Of a stretch of 64,000 nucleotides of DNA, positions 27,756-37,434 are shown in pieces; within the stretch, counting starts at the first letter, position 1; the number at the start of each line of letters is the position of its first letter. The stretch spans positions 209,635 to 273,634 of the forward strand of contig NZ_JAAMFB010000010.1 of NCBI RefSeq assembly GCF_013322225.1. Reading direction: 5' to 3'. The notes beneath the pieces are model-generated. The model was not told the origin of the DNA. It worked only from the letters and a program-made list of their open reading frames with translations, and ran no database searches. The position numbers were made by a program, and so were the translations under genes. This DNA is from Agrobacterium larrymoorei (GTDB taxonomy: Bacteria; Pseudomonadota; Alphaproteobacteria; Rhizobiales; Rhizobiaceae).

Positions 27756-28349
27756 CTATTGCGCGTCCTCTATCGGTCTGCCAATGGCAAGTTCGTTCGC
27801 CAAACTAGGCCCCAGCTTTTTCACATAAGCTGGGTCTGCATTGGTACCCATTGCGTCCAGGATCTTGGAAAAGAAACATCTGGCCGCAGCCGCAGCCGCA
27901 ATATCGAATATTTCGGCATCGGTTAAGGCAAGGTTCTTCAGCGCATCGATGTCGGCTTGCGTCGTTGATGTGGCGTCGTGCACCACTTTGGCTGCAAAAT
28001 GCATGATCGCCCGTTCCTGATCGTCGATTGGAGCATCCGGTGCATCATGGATGATTGCCGTGAGTTCCGCTTCCGAAAGACCTTCACGCAACAGAACGGA
28101 GCCATGCGCCAGCATGCAATAGGATGAACGGAGTTCGCGTGCTGCTGCCAGCGTTACGAGTTCGTAGCGCCGGATTTCCATATTGCCGCGCAGGTTGACG
28201 AGTAGGTTGCTCCAGCTTTCCATCACCTCCGGGCGGTGCCCGAACGTGCGATACATGTTCGGCAGGTAACCGTAGGTTTCCTCAGCGCCCCGATACATTT
28301 CGGCAGTTTTGCGGCTGACCTTGGGTTCAGGTGTATCGATGAACGGCAT
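27756..28349 (-). CDS. Carboxymuconolactone decarboxylase / AhpD-like protein
   Basis: The 197-residue helical protein belongs to the AhpD/CMD fold. The core motif reads ELVTLAAARELRSSYCMLAHG: the second Cys of the usual CxxC is kept, while the first position is Ser. It could still act as a one-Cys peroxidase-related protein, but not as a classical AhpD. It follows the phospholipase D gene by 21 bases on the same strand. Confidence 0.88.
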   Translation of the reverse strand: MPFIDTPEPKVSRKTAEMYRGAEETYGYLPNMYRTFGHRPEVMESWSNLLVNLRGNMEIRRYELVTLAAARELRSSYCMLAHGSVLLREGLSEAELTAIIHDAPDAPIDDQERAIMHFAAKVVHDATSTTQADIDALKNLALTDAEIFDIAAAAAARCFFSKILDAMGTNADPAYVKKLGPSLANELAIGRPIEDAQ

Positions 28350-28370
28350 GATAGTCCCTCCTGGCGTTTA

Positions 28371-29927
28371 TTAGAGCTGCGATTCAAGCGGTAAAATGCC
28401 CATGCAAAAGGCAATGACCCGTCTCATGGGACTGGCATAGGGCTCGCTGGAATATTGACGAGGCTCACCCTTTACCAGTCCTTTCCAAACGAGCCGTCGC
28501 CGTGCGTTCAACTCCAGCTCGAAGCTCATCTCGCGGCGGGTTTCTTCCTGGAAAATCTCATCCATGGTTCTGACCAGATCGGGACAGGTAAACAAAACGC
28601 CCATCTCAGTATTCAGTGACATCGATCTGGGATCAAAATTCAGCGAGCCGACGAAGCCGGTTGTGGCATCGCGGGTGAAGGCTTTCGTATGAAGGCTGGC
28701 CTGTCCGGAGCCGCGTAATGTAAAGCCCTTGGACTGATCTGCCTGCCTGCGGAGTTCAAAGAGCGCGATCTTGTTAAGCAATAGCGGTCTACGGTAACGC
28801 GCATATCCGGCATGAACGGCTGCCACATCCGTCGCCGCCAGCGAATTGGTCAGCACTTGAACGGAGACGCCGGCTGCCGAAAGGCGGGAAAATATTTCTA
28901 CGCCCTTCAGGCCCGGAATGAAGTAAGGCGACGTAATCCGCAGTTCCTTCTGCGTCTCTTCCATGACAGGTAGAAGCGTTTCCATGAGATAGTTATGGCC
29001 GCTCTTGCGCTTGCCTCCGGCCTTTTCAGGTGGGTCCGCCACGACTGTGGCGGTCTCCACCCAGCAAAGGCGGTTCGACATCAGAAAGCTTTCAGAATGA
29101 TGCTGGCTCTCCACGCGCGCTAGATAAGGTCTGGCGGCTTCGCTCGATGCCAGAACGTCCATTCTCCGGCGAAGCCGTGCCAGACGGCTGGGGCGACGTG
29201 CCAGAAGCGAGCGTACGGGAATGGCGACCGCGCTGTTCCAGTAATCGTCGAATATTTCTTCCGCCTGTGCGATCGCATCGCCATGCGCGATGATATCGAA
29301 GTCGCGAAAGTTTGCCTGCTCGGCGGCGTCGAAATAGGCATCGCCGATGTTACGACCGCCTACAATCAGCACGCGACCATCTGCGATCCATGCCTTGTTG
29401 TGCATGCGCCGATTGACACTGCGAAAGCGCCACATGACTTCGATACCCCGCCGAAACATGTTTTCTCTGGCTTTGGTGGGGTTGAACAGCCTGAGTTCGA
29501 TATTGGGATGGCTGTCGATGGCTTTAAACGCGCGGTCGGGCATGGTGACGCCAAGGTCATCCAGCAGCAGACGTACTCGTACGCCCCGGTCCGCCGCCGC
29601 GAGCACCTCTCGCATCATCAGAGTGCCGGTGAGATCAGAGTTCCACATGTAATACATAAGATCGAGGCTGCGCCCGGCGGCTCTGGCGGAGGCAACGCGG
29701 ACGGCGAAAGCATCGAGATTGGATTGCACCAGGCCAAGTGCGTTATTCTGTTTGCCCGAAGCGTGCAGGTTTGCCCAGTGTCGATCCAGCGGGGTCTGAT
29801 CCTGCGTTGGAGGCAGCGCCATCGAGGCGATTTTGGTGACGGCCCTTTCCTGATGGCGGGAAGCAATCATCAAGGCCAACCCGACCAGAACGACCAGAAC
29901 CACGATTGCGATGACGATGGCAGTCAC
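28371..29927 (-). CDS. Phospholipase D / cardiolipin synthase-like protein
   Basis: The 518-residue protein starts with a membrane anchor (residues 3-22) and has two PLD domains. Both HKD motifs are intact: H176-K178-D183 (HNKAWIAD) and H413-K415-D420 (HTKAFTRD). It likely acts on phospholipid head groups at the membrane, as a cardiolipin synthase or a phospholipase; the sequence alone does not decide. It is the first gene of a two-gene unit with the CMD-like gene. Confidence 0.92.
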   Translation of the reverse strand: MTAIVIAIVVLVVLVGLALMIASRHQERAVTKIASMALPPTQDQTPLDRHWANLHASGKQNNALGLVQSNLDAFAVRVASARAAGRSLDLMYYMWNSDLTGTLMMREVLAAADRGVRVRLLLDDLGVTMPDRAFKAIDSHPNIELRLFNPTKARENMFRRGIEVMWRFRSVNRRMHNKAWIADGRVLIVGGRNIGDAYFDAAEQANFRDFDIIAHGDAIAQAEEIFDDYWNSAVAIPVRSLLARRPSRLARLRRRMDVLASSEAARPYLARVESQHHSESFLMSNRLCWVETATVVADPPEKAGGKRKSGHNYLMETLLPVMEETQKELRITSPYFIPGLKGVEIFSRLSAAGVSVQVLTNSLAATDVAAVHAGYARYRRPLLLNKIALFELRRQADQSKGFTLRGSGQASLHTKAFTRDATTGFVGSLNFDPRSMSLNTEMGVLFTCPDLVRTMDEIFQEETRREMSFELELNARRRLVWKGLVKGEPRQYSSEPYASPMRRVIAFCMGILPLESQL

Positions 29928-29955
29928 GATATTTCCCTTTGAACCCTGCGAGCCT

Positions 29956-29980
29956 AACGCACGGGCAACAAAATCGTTCG
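29956..29980 (-). promoter_or_regulatory. Weak general-stress promoter-like element before the PLD gene
   Basis: Read on the minus strand this is CGAAC-N16-CGTT, one base from GGAAC-N16-CGTT, 30-50 bases upstream of the PLD start at 29927. The rest of the 286-base divergent region before recJ shows nothing else I can name. Confidence 0.25.
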
Positions 29981-30213
29981 CGATAATATCGCGCTCGCAC
30001 TGGCGCTATGCCCTAGTCATGTTTCGGCGCTCGTCTTCGTGCCTCTGAGGTGAAGATGGGCCGGATCATTTTACTTGAAAAAACTCGCTTCGATCTTTAG
30101 CCCATAATCGTGACGAGAGCGGCTTGCGTCCATACGGATGCACGGCGATCTAATTCTTTAAATCTGCGCATCGTGTTATCGATGCTGCAGCGGGCAAGGA
30201 TTTATGCTGAAGC

Positions 30214-32022
30214 ATGGCGATGATTGAAGCTGTCGATGCCGTTCCCAGAGCCTTTCTTGGCGTGGAGCGGTCGGCAACGGAGCAGAGGTGGATGTCACGG
30301 CTGGATCAGGCCGGACAGAACCGCGCGCTCGCCATGTCCCAGGTTCACGGCATACCGGAACTCATTGCCCGCGTGCTGGCCGGGCGCGGCGTCGGTGTGG
30401 ACGACGCACTGGCGTTTCTCGATCCGACGCTTCGTTCTCTCATGCCAGATCCAAGCAAATTGACCGATTGCGAGAAGGCGGCAGAGCGTCTGGCGAATGC
30501 CATCGAGCGAAATGAGAAGGTCGCGATCTTTGGCGATTACGACGTGGATGGTGCCGCGTCATCGGCACTGATGTACCGCTTTCTGCATCATTTCGGGCTT
30601 GAGCCTGAAATCTACATCCCTGACCGTATTTTCGAAGGTTATGGTCCGAATCCAGCCGCCATGCAGCAGCTTGCCGCCAATGGCGCAACGCTGATCGTAA
30701 CGGTCGACTGTGGTTCCACGAGCCATGAGTCGCTCGCCGCAGCGCGCGATGCGGGCACTGATGTCGTTGTTATCGACCATCACCAGGTTGGAACGGAATT
30801 GCCGCCTGCTGTGGCGCTGGTCAATCCCAATCGTGAAGACGATCTTTCGGGGCAGGGTCATCTCTGCGCGGCGGGCGTTGTCTTCCTCGTGCTGGTAGCG
30901 ACGTTGCGCGTGCTGAAAGACCGGAAGAACCGGGCAGCCTTCATGCTCGATCTTCTGACCATGCTTGATATCGTGGCGCTCGCGACCGTGTGCGATGTTG
31001 TTCCGCTAAAGGGCTTGAACCGGGCCTATGTCGTCAAAGGTCTGATCGCCGCACGTCATATGAATAATGTCGGGCTGGCGGCTCTCTTCAAGAAGGCTGG
31101 TCTCGGTGGTCCGGTCACGCCTTATCATTTTGGCTTTTTGATCGGTCCACGCATCAATGCCGGTGGTCGCATTGGCGACGCCGCTTTGGGTAGCCGGTTG
31201 CTGACGCTGGACGATTCCACTCAAGCCGAGGTGATTGCCGAAAAGCTGGATGAGTTGAACCGCGAGCGGCAGGCGATGGAAGCCGTCATGCTGGCCGAGG
31301 CCGAAGCTGAGGCGCTGTTCGAGTATGGAGATGGGTCCGGTGCCGGTGTCATCGTCACGGCGCGGGAGAACTGGCACCCCGGCATCGTCGGGCTTCTCGC
31401 CTCTCGTCTGAAGGATCGCTTCCGTCGTCCAGCCTTCGCAATAGCTTTCGACTCTCAAGGCAAAGGCACCGGCTCTGGTCGCTCCATCAACGGCTTCGAT
31501 ATGGGTCGCATGGTGCGCGGCGCCGTCGATGCCGGTCTGCTGGTCAAAGGTGGAGGTCACGCCATGGCGGCGGGTCTTACCGTCGAGCGCGCCAATCTGG
31601 GGCGTCTGCGTACATTCTTCGAAGAGGCAGCGCAGAAAACGGTATCTCAGCTTGTCGAAAATAGTATGTTGAAGATCGACGGCGCTATCGGCGCATCGGG
31701 CGCGACGCTTGACCTTATCGATCAATTGGAACAGGCGGGACCATATGGCTCCGGCCACGCACAGCCTATCTTCGCCGTGCCAGCACATCGCTTGCGCGAC
31801 GTTCGCATCGTCGGCACGTCGCACATCAAGATCACGCTCGAAGCACTGGATGGTTCTAGGCTGGATGGCATCGCATTCCGCGCCACCGACGCGCCGCTGG
31901 GTCAGATGCTGATGAATGCACGAGGTCGCCAGATTCACGTCGCGGGCACGTTAGGCGCGGAGCAATGGCAGGGCCAGAAAAGGGTTCAGCTGCGTATCAT
32001 CGACGCTGCGTTCGCACCGTAA
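30214..32022 (+). CDS. recJ: Single-stranded-DNA-specific exonuclease RecJ
   Basis: RecJ degrades single-stranded DNA 5' to 3' in recombination and mismatch repair. The 602-residue protein has the DHH phosphoesterase motifs FGDYDVDG (107-113), DCGS (165-168) and DHH (188-190), the DHHA1 region with RINAGGRIGDA and GGGHAMAAG, and a C-terminal OB-like domain. Length is normal for alphaproteobacteria. It is transcribed alone, divergent from the PLD gene and followed by tRNA-Glu on the other strand. Confidence 0.97.
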   Translation: MAMIEAVDAVPRAFLGVERSATEQRWMSRLDQAGQNRALAMSQVHGIPELIARVLAGRGVGVDDALAFLDPTLRSLMPDPSKLTDCEKAAERLANAIERNEKVAIFGDYDVDGAASSALMYRFLHHFGLEPEIYIPDRIFEGYGPNPAAMQQLAANGATLIVTVDCGSTSHESLAAARDAGTDVVVIDHHQVGTELPPAVALVNPNREDDLSGQGHLCAAGVVFLVLVATLRVLKDRKNRAAFMLDLLTMLDIVALATVCDVVPLKGLNRAYVVKGLIAARHMNNVGLAALFKKAGLGGPVTPYHFGFLIGPRINAGGRIGDAALGSRLLTLDDSTQAEVIAEKLDELNRERQAMEAVMLAEAEAEALFEYGDGSGAGVIVTARENWHPGIVGLLASRLKDRFRRPAFAIAFDSQGKGTGSGRSINGFDMGRMVRGAVDAGLLVKGGGHAMAAGLTVERANLGRLRTFFEEAAQKTVSQLVENSMLKIDGAIGASGATLDLIDQLEQAGPYGSGHAQPIFAVPAHRLRDVRIVGTSHIKITLEALDGSRLDGIAFRATDAPLGQMLMNARGRQIHVAGTLGAEQWQGQKRVQLRIIDAAFAP

Positions 32023-32112
32023 AGCGATCAATAAACGGCTGAGTTCGACCTCAAGCTGTCCTAAAAGATAGCTTTAATAAATTGGTGTATCTCTAGGATA
32101 TTTATGAAGAAA

Positions 32113-32187
32113 TGGTACGCCCTAGGGGAGTCGAACCCCTCTTTTCAGAATGAAAATCTGACGTCCTAACCGATAGACGAAGGGCGC
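32113..32187 (-). tRNA. tRNA-Glu (TTC)
   Basis: The minus strand folds into a complete cloverleaf of 75 bases including an encoded CCA: acceptor GCGCCCT/AGGGCGT (first pair G-T), D arm GTCT..GGAC, anticodon stem TCAGA/TCTGA with loop TTTTCAT giving anticodon TTC, and T arm AGGGG-TTCGACT-CCCCT. Confidence 0.97.
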
Positions 32188-32349
32188 GTACCGTTGCGGT
32201 GGGGGCCTTATAGTCAGGCATGAGATTCTCCGCAAGCGGCAAATTTCATTTTTTTGCATTTGTGTGAAATTTTTCGGAGCCGATGCGGCGTCTGTGAAAA
32301 ACGCGGCTCGGCTAGTCTAGCGAAAAACTCACTTGTCAGGGAGAGGGGG

Positions 32350-32407
32350 GAAGCGTGAGGACGCGTTGGGATCAGGGGCTTCCCGTTTGATCGCGTCCTC
32401 ACGCTTC
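32350..32407. repeat. Perfect 16-bp inverted repeat in the tRNA-Glu/DUF3126 gap
   Basis: GAAGCGTGAGGACGCG at 32350-32365 is matched exactly by its reverse complement at 32392-32407 around a 26-base loop. It lies in the 353-base region between tRNA-Glu and the DUF3126 gene, which otherwise holds only a terminator. No T-run follows on either strand, so it is not a simple terminator. It could be part of a small RNA, a protein site or a palindromic repeat element. Confidence 0.7.
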
Positions 32408-32472
32408 ATCGGGGGGACACGACAGGAACGGGCGGAAGAAAATTTGGTTCCGGAGAGCACCGAAATTTGCCG

Positions 32473-32512
32473 GATAAAACAAAGCCGCCCGCAACTTTCG
32501 TTACGGGCGGCT
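32473..32512 (-). terminator. Rho-independent terminator of the DUF3126 gene
   Basis: AGCCGCCCG pairs with CGGGCGGCT (32483-32512), extended by three inner pairs around TTTC, and on the minus strand is followed by TTTGTTTT. It lies 28 bases past the DUF3126 stop. Confidence 0.75.
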
Positions 32513-32540
32513 GAAAACCAAAGGTATCACCGAGGGGTGA

Positions 32541-32744
32541 TTAGAGATCGACGTCCAGAATCGCCATGGAGAAATTGTAGGAGCGGTCGCCGTCTTCGTC
32601 GTCGATATAGACAACGCCCAGAAACTCTTCGCCGAGATACACTTCAGCCGAGTCGTCTTTACGCGGGCGCGCCTTCACGATCATCTTGTCCCCGAAAGTG
32701 CGTTTGAAATAGGCGTCGAGCTTTTTGATTTCGTCGGCTTTCAC
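32541..32744 (-). CDS. DUF3126 family protein (67 aa)
   Basis: This small soluble protein matches DUF3126: KADEIKKLDAYFKRTFG at the start, VKARPRKDDSAEVYLG in the middle and YNFSMAILDVDL at the end. The start is a GTG at 32744 with AGGAGA eight bases upstream; the family begins at this point, so the longer frame from 32792 is wrong. Function unknown. It follows cysE by 168 bases on the same strand, as often seen in rhizobia. Confidence 0.9.
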   Translation of the reverse strand: MKADEIKKLDAYFKRTFGDKMIVKARPRKDDSAEVYLGEEFLGVVYIDDEDGDRSYNFSMAILDVDL

Positions 32745-32912
32745 CAGTCTTCTCCTGTGCAGTTTCCACGACGCAACGCGCCTTTCGGGCACGTCCGGGA
32801 ACGCCGTGGCTCTTCAAAAAAATCTGAGCCGCTTGTGGCATGGGTTAAAGGCGAAAGTAAAGTCAAAGAGGCAAATCGTCCGCATGATCCACACGGACGG
32901 AACGATGCGCGG

Positions 32913-33737
32913 TCAGATATCCGCGCCAATGATCTGGTCCATGATGCGCGATGGTTCGCTGCACCCTGCTTCACCGACGATTTTGGCAGGGACGCCTGCA
33001 ACGGTCGCTTTGGGAGGAACGGGTTTCAACACAACCGAACCCGCTGCGATGCGTGAGCAACTGCCGATTTCGATGTTGCCCAAGATTTTCGCACCCGCGC
33101 CGATTAGCACGCCGCTTCGGATTTTCGGATGGCGATCCGCGCCTTCTTTGCCCGTGCCGCCGAGCGTTACGCCGTGGAGAATGGAAACGTTGTCGCCGAC
33201 GACCGCCGTTTCACCCACGACAAGGCCGGTGGCGTGATCGAGGAATACGCCTTTGCCGATCCTGGCAGCCGGGTTGATATCAGTCTGGAATACGCTGGAT
33301 GAGCGGCTTTGCAGATAAAGTGCGAAGTCGCGTCTGCCATTGTTCCAAAGCCAGTGCGCAAGGCGGTGGGTCTGGATTGCCTGAAAGCCCTTGAAGTAAA
33401 GCACAGGCTCCATGAAGCGCGAGCAGGCGGGATCGCGGTCGTAGACCGCCTGAATATCCACGCGCAGGATGCTGCCCCACTCCGGCCAGTCTTCCAGCAT
33501 CTCCTCAAAGGTTTGCCGCAGCAGAACCGCCTGAATGTCCGGATGGTCCAGAAGCTCGCAGATACGGTAGATTACGCATTCTTCCAGCGATCGGTGATTC
33601 AAGATCGTGGAGTAGAAAAAGGCAGAAAGCAGCGGGTCCTGAGACGCAGCAGCGCGCGCCTCGTTCAAAAGACTGCCCCAGATTGGATCGACTACGGAAA
33701 GTTGATCCGACTGACGTGCCTCTGTGCGTGCGACCAT
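32913..33737 (-). CDS. cysE: Serine O-acetyltransferase
   Basis: CysE acetylates serine to O-acetylserine for cysteine synthesis. The 274-residue protein has the N-terminal helical SATase domain (about 15-150) and a C-terminal left-handed beta-helix with hexapeptide repeats: DHATGLVVGETAVVGD, ILHGVTLGGTGK, and RSGVLIGAGAKILGNIEIG. The catalytic His region LHGVTLGG is intact. Confidence 0.96.
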   Translation of the reverse strand: MVARTEARQSDQLSVVDPIWGSLLNEARAAASQDPLLSAFFYSTILNHRSLEECVIYRICELLDHPDIQAVLLRQTFEEMLEDWPEWGSILRVDIQAVYDRDPACSRFMEPVLYFKGFQAIQTHRLAHWLWNNGRRDFALYLQSRSSSVFQTDINPAARIGKGVFLDHATGLVVGETAVVGDNVSILHGVTLGGTGKEGADRHPKIRSGVLIGAGAKILGNIEIGSCSRIAAGSVVLKPVPPKATVAGVPAKIVGEAGCSEPSRIMDQIIGADI

Positions 33738-33873
33738 AAAGGGTCTCCCTTGAACCGTAGTGTCTTTTATACAGAAAAACTATTCGCATAGAAATGGGGA
33801 TCGCCCAATGAGGTTAAAGGCGCGAAACCATCAGTTTTTCTGAAAGCTTTATGAAACCACATTTCTTGACGAG

Positions 33874-34656
33874 CTACTTCTTTAGTCCCTGATAAAACTC
33901 GAGCGCTGCAGCCTTGAAGACCCTGTCACCCACCGCAAGCATGTGGTCGCGGTTGGGAATATCGATGGCCCGTGCGTTAGGCATCAATTCAGCCAGTTCC
34001 TGCCCGGAACCTGCGATGTCGTCTTTCGTACCCACTGCGATCAGGGTAGGCGCATCGATCCTTGCCGCGTCTTCCCGGCTCACGAGCACGCGCGATGTTT
34101 CGATGCAGGCCGCGAGCGCAATCCGGTCGCTTTTCGTCTGGTCTGCAAATGCCCGAAACATGCGACCGCGCTCATGGGTGACGACATCCAGCGAAGGCGC
34201 AAGCAGCGCGTCTGCGATGGGGTCCCAGTCACCCACGCCATCTACCATGCCAATGCCGAGCCCGCCAAAAACCAGCGAGCGGACGCGTTCAGGATGAGCC
34301 AATGCGAGGAAAGCCGAAATGCGCGCACCCATGGAATAACCCATGATATGCGCTTCCGGTATGCCCAGATGGTTCAACAGTGCCACGGCGTCTTCAGCCA
34401 TGACGGAGGGGTAATAGGCTTCCGGTTCGTGAGGTTTATCGCTGGCGCCGTGACCGCGATTGTCTATGGCAATGACGCGATAACCGGCGTCTCCAAGCGT
34501 TTTGACCCAGCCGGGATGGACCCAGTTGACCGCAGCACTCGAAGCAAATCCGTGGATCAACAGCACCGGTTCGCCTGAAGGATCGCCCTCGTCGAGATAG
34601 GCAAGCTGCAATCCATTGCGAGAAAAATGCGAAAACTGCGGAAGGTTGAGATTCAT
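33874..34656 (-). CDS. Alpha/beta hydrolase
   Basis: The 260-residue protein has the alpha/beta hydrolase fold with the oxyanion segment LLIHGFASS, DNRGHGAS, the nucleophile elbow GYSMG and a late His in NRDHMLAVGD; an acidic residue is available in VGTKDDIAG. I use the ATG at 34656 (MNLNLPQFSHF), which has AAGGA upstream; 34665 is an alternative. Substrate unknown. It is divergent from the zinc-finger gene. Confidence 0.9.
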   Translation of the reverse strand: MNLNLPQFSHFSRNGLQLAYLDEGDPSGEPVLLIHGFASSAAVNWVHPGWVKTLGDAGYRVIAIDNRGHGASDKPHEPEAYYPSVMAEDAVALLNHLGIPEAHIMGYSMGARISAFLALAHPERVRSLVFGGLGIGMVDGVGDWDPIADALLAPSLDVVTHERGRMFRAFADQTKSDRIALAACIETSRVLVSREDAARIDAPTLIAVGTKDDIAGSGQELAELMPNARAIDIPNRDHMLAVGDRVFKAAALEFYQGLKK

Positions 34657-34809
34657 CAAGGACATCCTTTTTCCCGCACCATATGTCAGGAAATCGAAAG
34701 CTTGAAAATATTTGACGATGATTTCTGTGGAGGTCGAACGCATTTAAGGCTACATACTCGTAAAAATACGAGCGTTGGCTCAACGACGAAGTTGCATTTG
34801 GAGACAAAC

Positions 34810-35055
34810 ATGGCCGGGCATACCATTCCTCACTTCCAGAACGACGGCGGACATCGCATGATCGAAATCGGTGTCAAGGAATTCATGTGCACTGGCGCGT
34901 CGGTTCCTTACGATCATCCGCATATCTTCATCGATATGGGCGATGATAATGAGAAAGTCTGCTCCTATTGCTCCACCCTGTTCCGTTATAATTCGTCGCT
35001 CAAGGCCACTCAGACCAACCCGCCCGGCTGCGTCTTTCATGTGAAGGCAGCGTAA
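34810..35055 (+). CDS. Zinc-finger protein of the NDUFS6 (zf-CHCC) type
   Basis: The 81-residue protein matches the CHCC zinc-finger family related to complex I subunit NDUFS6: conserved EIGVKEFMCTGASVPYDHPHIF, then CSYCSTLFRY. The His and Cys residues of these two segments are the probable zinc ligands. GGAG at 34799-34802 fixes the ATG. In mitochondria the homologue helps complex I assembly; a similar bacterial role is an inference. A small CTCGTA/TACGAG hairpin lies about 40 bases before the start. Confidence 0.88.
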   Translation: MAGHTIPHFQNDGGHRMIEIGVKEFMCTGASVPYDHPHIFIDMGDDNEKVCSYCSTLFRYNSSLKATQTNPPGCVFHVKAA

Positions 35056-35080
35056 ACTCTTAACTTTATTGGGGCTTTTC

Positions 35081-36250
35081 ATGCCCGTAAAATCTGTTGC
35101 TATCGTCGGTGCCGGTATCGCCGGTCTTACCGCAGCCCTTTCTTTTGCCAAGTATGGTATTCGCTCCGAGATTATCGAGCAGGCCGCACAGCTGGAAGAG
35201 GTTGGCGCGGGTCTGCAAATATCGCCCAATGCGGCTCGTATTCTAGCCGCGCTCGATGTTCTGCCCACACTTGAGGAGAATTGGCTTGAGCCGGAATCGG
35301 TCAACCTTGCGTCAGGGCTTGGGTTGAAGACAATGGTTTCGTTACCGATGCGGCAAATGGCGAGGGAGCGTTGGGGGGCACCTTATGGCGTCCTGCATCG
35401 AGCGACGTTGCAGCGAGCGCTGCTCGCCGCTGTTACTGCCAATCCGCTGTGCCGCCTCCACCTTGGCAAGCGGCTGGAGTCCGCCAGCAAATCAGCTATT
35501 GCCGCCACGACATTTGTCGAGCCCGATCTAGTGATCGGGGCGGATGGCGTGTGGTCGAGTGCTCGATATGCGGTGCCGGGTAGTCCCTCGGCTTCCTTTT
35601 CCGGCGACATAGCGTGGCGTTTCACGGTTGCGCAAAAAGATGCGCCGCAGTTCCTGAATCCGAACTCAGTTACTGCGTTTTTAGGTCCATCCGCTCATGT
35701 GGTGATCTATCCACTGGCAGAAACGGTCAGCTACAATATCGTAGCCATTTCCGCCGGTGCAAACCCGGGTGATACCTGGCAAGCAGAAGCGCAAGGGCAG
35801 CAAAAAAAACTATTGCAACAGCAGTTTCGCCGCTGGAACCCTGCTTTCAACGATCTGTTCGAACGTGCGGGAGAGACCTCGCTGTGGCCGCTGTTTGAAG
35901 CCGGGCAGGGGAAGTGGCAGAACGGTCACGATATGGTTCTGATCGGCGATGCTGCCCATGCGATGGTGCCGTTTGCGGCGCAGGGCGCTGCCATGGCCAT
36001 CGAGGATGCGTTCGAACTCTCCGCTTTCGTCTATGAGCGCAAATCACTACAAGACGCGTTGATAGCCTTTGAGGCGCATCGCATTCCTCGTATTGCAAAA
36101 GCGCGCAAGAGAGCTGCTCTCAACAAGTTTGCCTATCATGCCAGTGGCCCGTTGCGGATCGGGCGCGATATTTTACTGTCGATGCGACCGCCAGAAAAAT
36201 TTCTGGCGGATTTCGACTGGCTTTATGGATATCGTGCAAATGGCCTTTAG
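35081..36250 (+). CDS. FAD-dependent monooxygenase (salicylate hydroxylase type)
   Basis: The 389-residue flavoprotein has the group A aromatic hydroxylase motifs: FAD-binding VGAGIAGLTAAL near residue 10, the DG motif DLVIGADGVWSSAR near 160, and the second FAD motif LIGDAAHAMVPFAAQGA near 290. It probably hydroxylates an aromatic acid with NAD(P)H, but substrate cannot be told. Its stop overlaps that of the convergent metC by four bases. Confidence 0.9.
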   Translation: MPVKSVAIVGAGIAGLTAALSFAKYGIRSEIIEQAAQLEEVGAGLQISPNAARILAALDVLPTLEENWLEPESVNLASGLGLKTMVSLPMRQMARERWGAPYGVLHRATLQRALLAAVTANPLCRLHLGKRLESASKSAIAATTFVEPDLVIGADGVWSSARYAVPGSPSASFSGDIAWRFTVAQKDAPQFLNPNSVTAFLGPSAHVVIYPLAETVSYNIVAISAGANPGDTWQAEAQGQQKKLLQQQFRRWNPAFNDLFERAGETSLWPLFEAGQGKWQNGHDMVLIGDAAHAMVPFAAQGAAMAIEDAFELSAFVYERKSLQDALIAFEAHRIPRIAKARKRAALNKFAYHASGPLRIGRDILLSMRPPEKFLADFDWLYGYRANGL

Positions 36251-37434
36251 ATCGCCGCCGCTGCTGCGAAGCCTGCTTCTAGATCCCGCTTGATATCCGC
36301 GGCATCTTCCAGACCGATTTGTAGACGTATGACCGGACCCTCCGTTGGTCCCTTGGCAACCGTCCTGTCACGAAGATTGACCAAAACAGCGAGCGATTCG
36401 TAGCCACCCCAGGAAAAGCCAAGCCCGAATATCGAAAGTGCATCGAGAAAAGCGTGAGATTTTTCTTTGAATTTTCCTTCATCCGCCTTCAGCACAAATG
36501 AGAAGACTCCGCTTGAGCCCTTGAAGTCGCGCTTCCAGATGTCATGCGACGGAAAGCTCTCAAGAGCGGGGTGAAGAACACGCGCAACGTCGTGGCGGCT
36601 TTCCAGCCATTCGGCAATCGCAAGCGCGCTTTTGCGGTGGTGTTCCAGCCGAATACCCATCGTGCGCATTCCGCGCAAAACCTGATATGCGTCGTCCGAA
36701 GTGACGCAGAGGCCGAGATTGCGGTTAGCCTGCTCCAGTTTTGCCCAGTGGTTTTCGTTTGCGGAAACAAAGCCCATCAGCACATCGGAGTGGCCTGCCG
36801 GGTATTTCGTCGCGGCATGGATGGAGACGTCCACTCCATGGTCAAGCGGACGGAAATAGAGCGGCGTCGCCCATGTGTTGTCCATCGTCACCACGCAATC
36901 GTGCCGGTGTGCGATCGAGGCGATCAGGCCCACGTCCTGAATTTCAAAAGTATTCGAGCCGGGCGCTTCCAGATGGATCAGACGGGTGTTGGGGCGAATG
37001 AGTGCTTCGATTTCGGCGCCAACAGCGGGGTCGTAGTACTCTACTTCGACGCCGAACTGCTTCAGCATTGTGTTGCAGAAACGACGGGTAGGGTAATAGA
37101 CCGAATCGACAATCAGCGCGTGATCGCCGGACTTCAGATAGGCCAAAAACGGTACGGTCACCGCAGCAAGCCCGGACGGCAGCAGAATCGTGCCTGCCGA
37201 GCCCTCCAGTTGATCGATCATATTGCACAGCGCATCCGTGGTGGGCGTGCCGTGCGTTCCGTAAGTATACTTCTGGTCCTCGGAGACGAGTGTTGCAGCG
37301 TCTGGAAACAATACGGTCGAACCGCGTGCAATCGGTGGGTTGACGAAGCCGAAGTAGTCGGCAGGATTATTCCCCAGGTGAGCAAGACGCGTGTTGGCAC
37401 CCGCGCCGTGAAGTATCCCGTTTTTGTCTTTCAT
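36247..37434 (-). CDS. metC: Cystathionine beta-lyase
   Basis: MetC cleaves cystathionine to homocysteine, pyruvate and ammonia. The 395-residue PLP enzyme carries TYGTHGTPTTDAL, the SGLAAVTVP loop, LEAPGSNTFEIQD, TMDNTWATPL and the PLP lysine K210 in HAATKYPAGHSD. This pattern fits the beta-lyase branch rather than gamma-lyases. The ATG at 37434 is favoured; 37494 would add 20 non-conserved residues. It is divergent from aapJ. Confidence 0.95.
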   Translation of the reverse strand: MKDKNGILHGAGANTRLAHLGNNPADYFGFVNPPIARGSTVLFPDAATLVSEDQKYTYGTHGTPTTDALCNMIDQLEGSAGTILLPSGLAAVTVPFLAYLKSGDHALIVDSVYYPTRRFCNTMLKQFGVEVEYYDPAVGAEIEALIRPNTRLIHLEAPGSNTFEIQDVGLIASIAHRHDCVVTMDNTWATPLYFRPLDHGVDVSIHAATKYPAGHSDVLMGFVSANENHWAKLEQANRNLGLCVTSDDAYQVLRGMRTMGIRLEHHRKSALAIAEWLESRHDVARVLHPALESFPSHDIWKRDFKGSSGVFSFVLKADEGKFKEKSHAFLDALSIFGLGFSWGGYESLAVLVNLRDRTVAKGPTEGPVIRLQIGLEDAADIKRDLEAGFAAAAAI

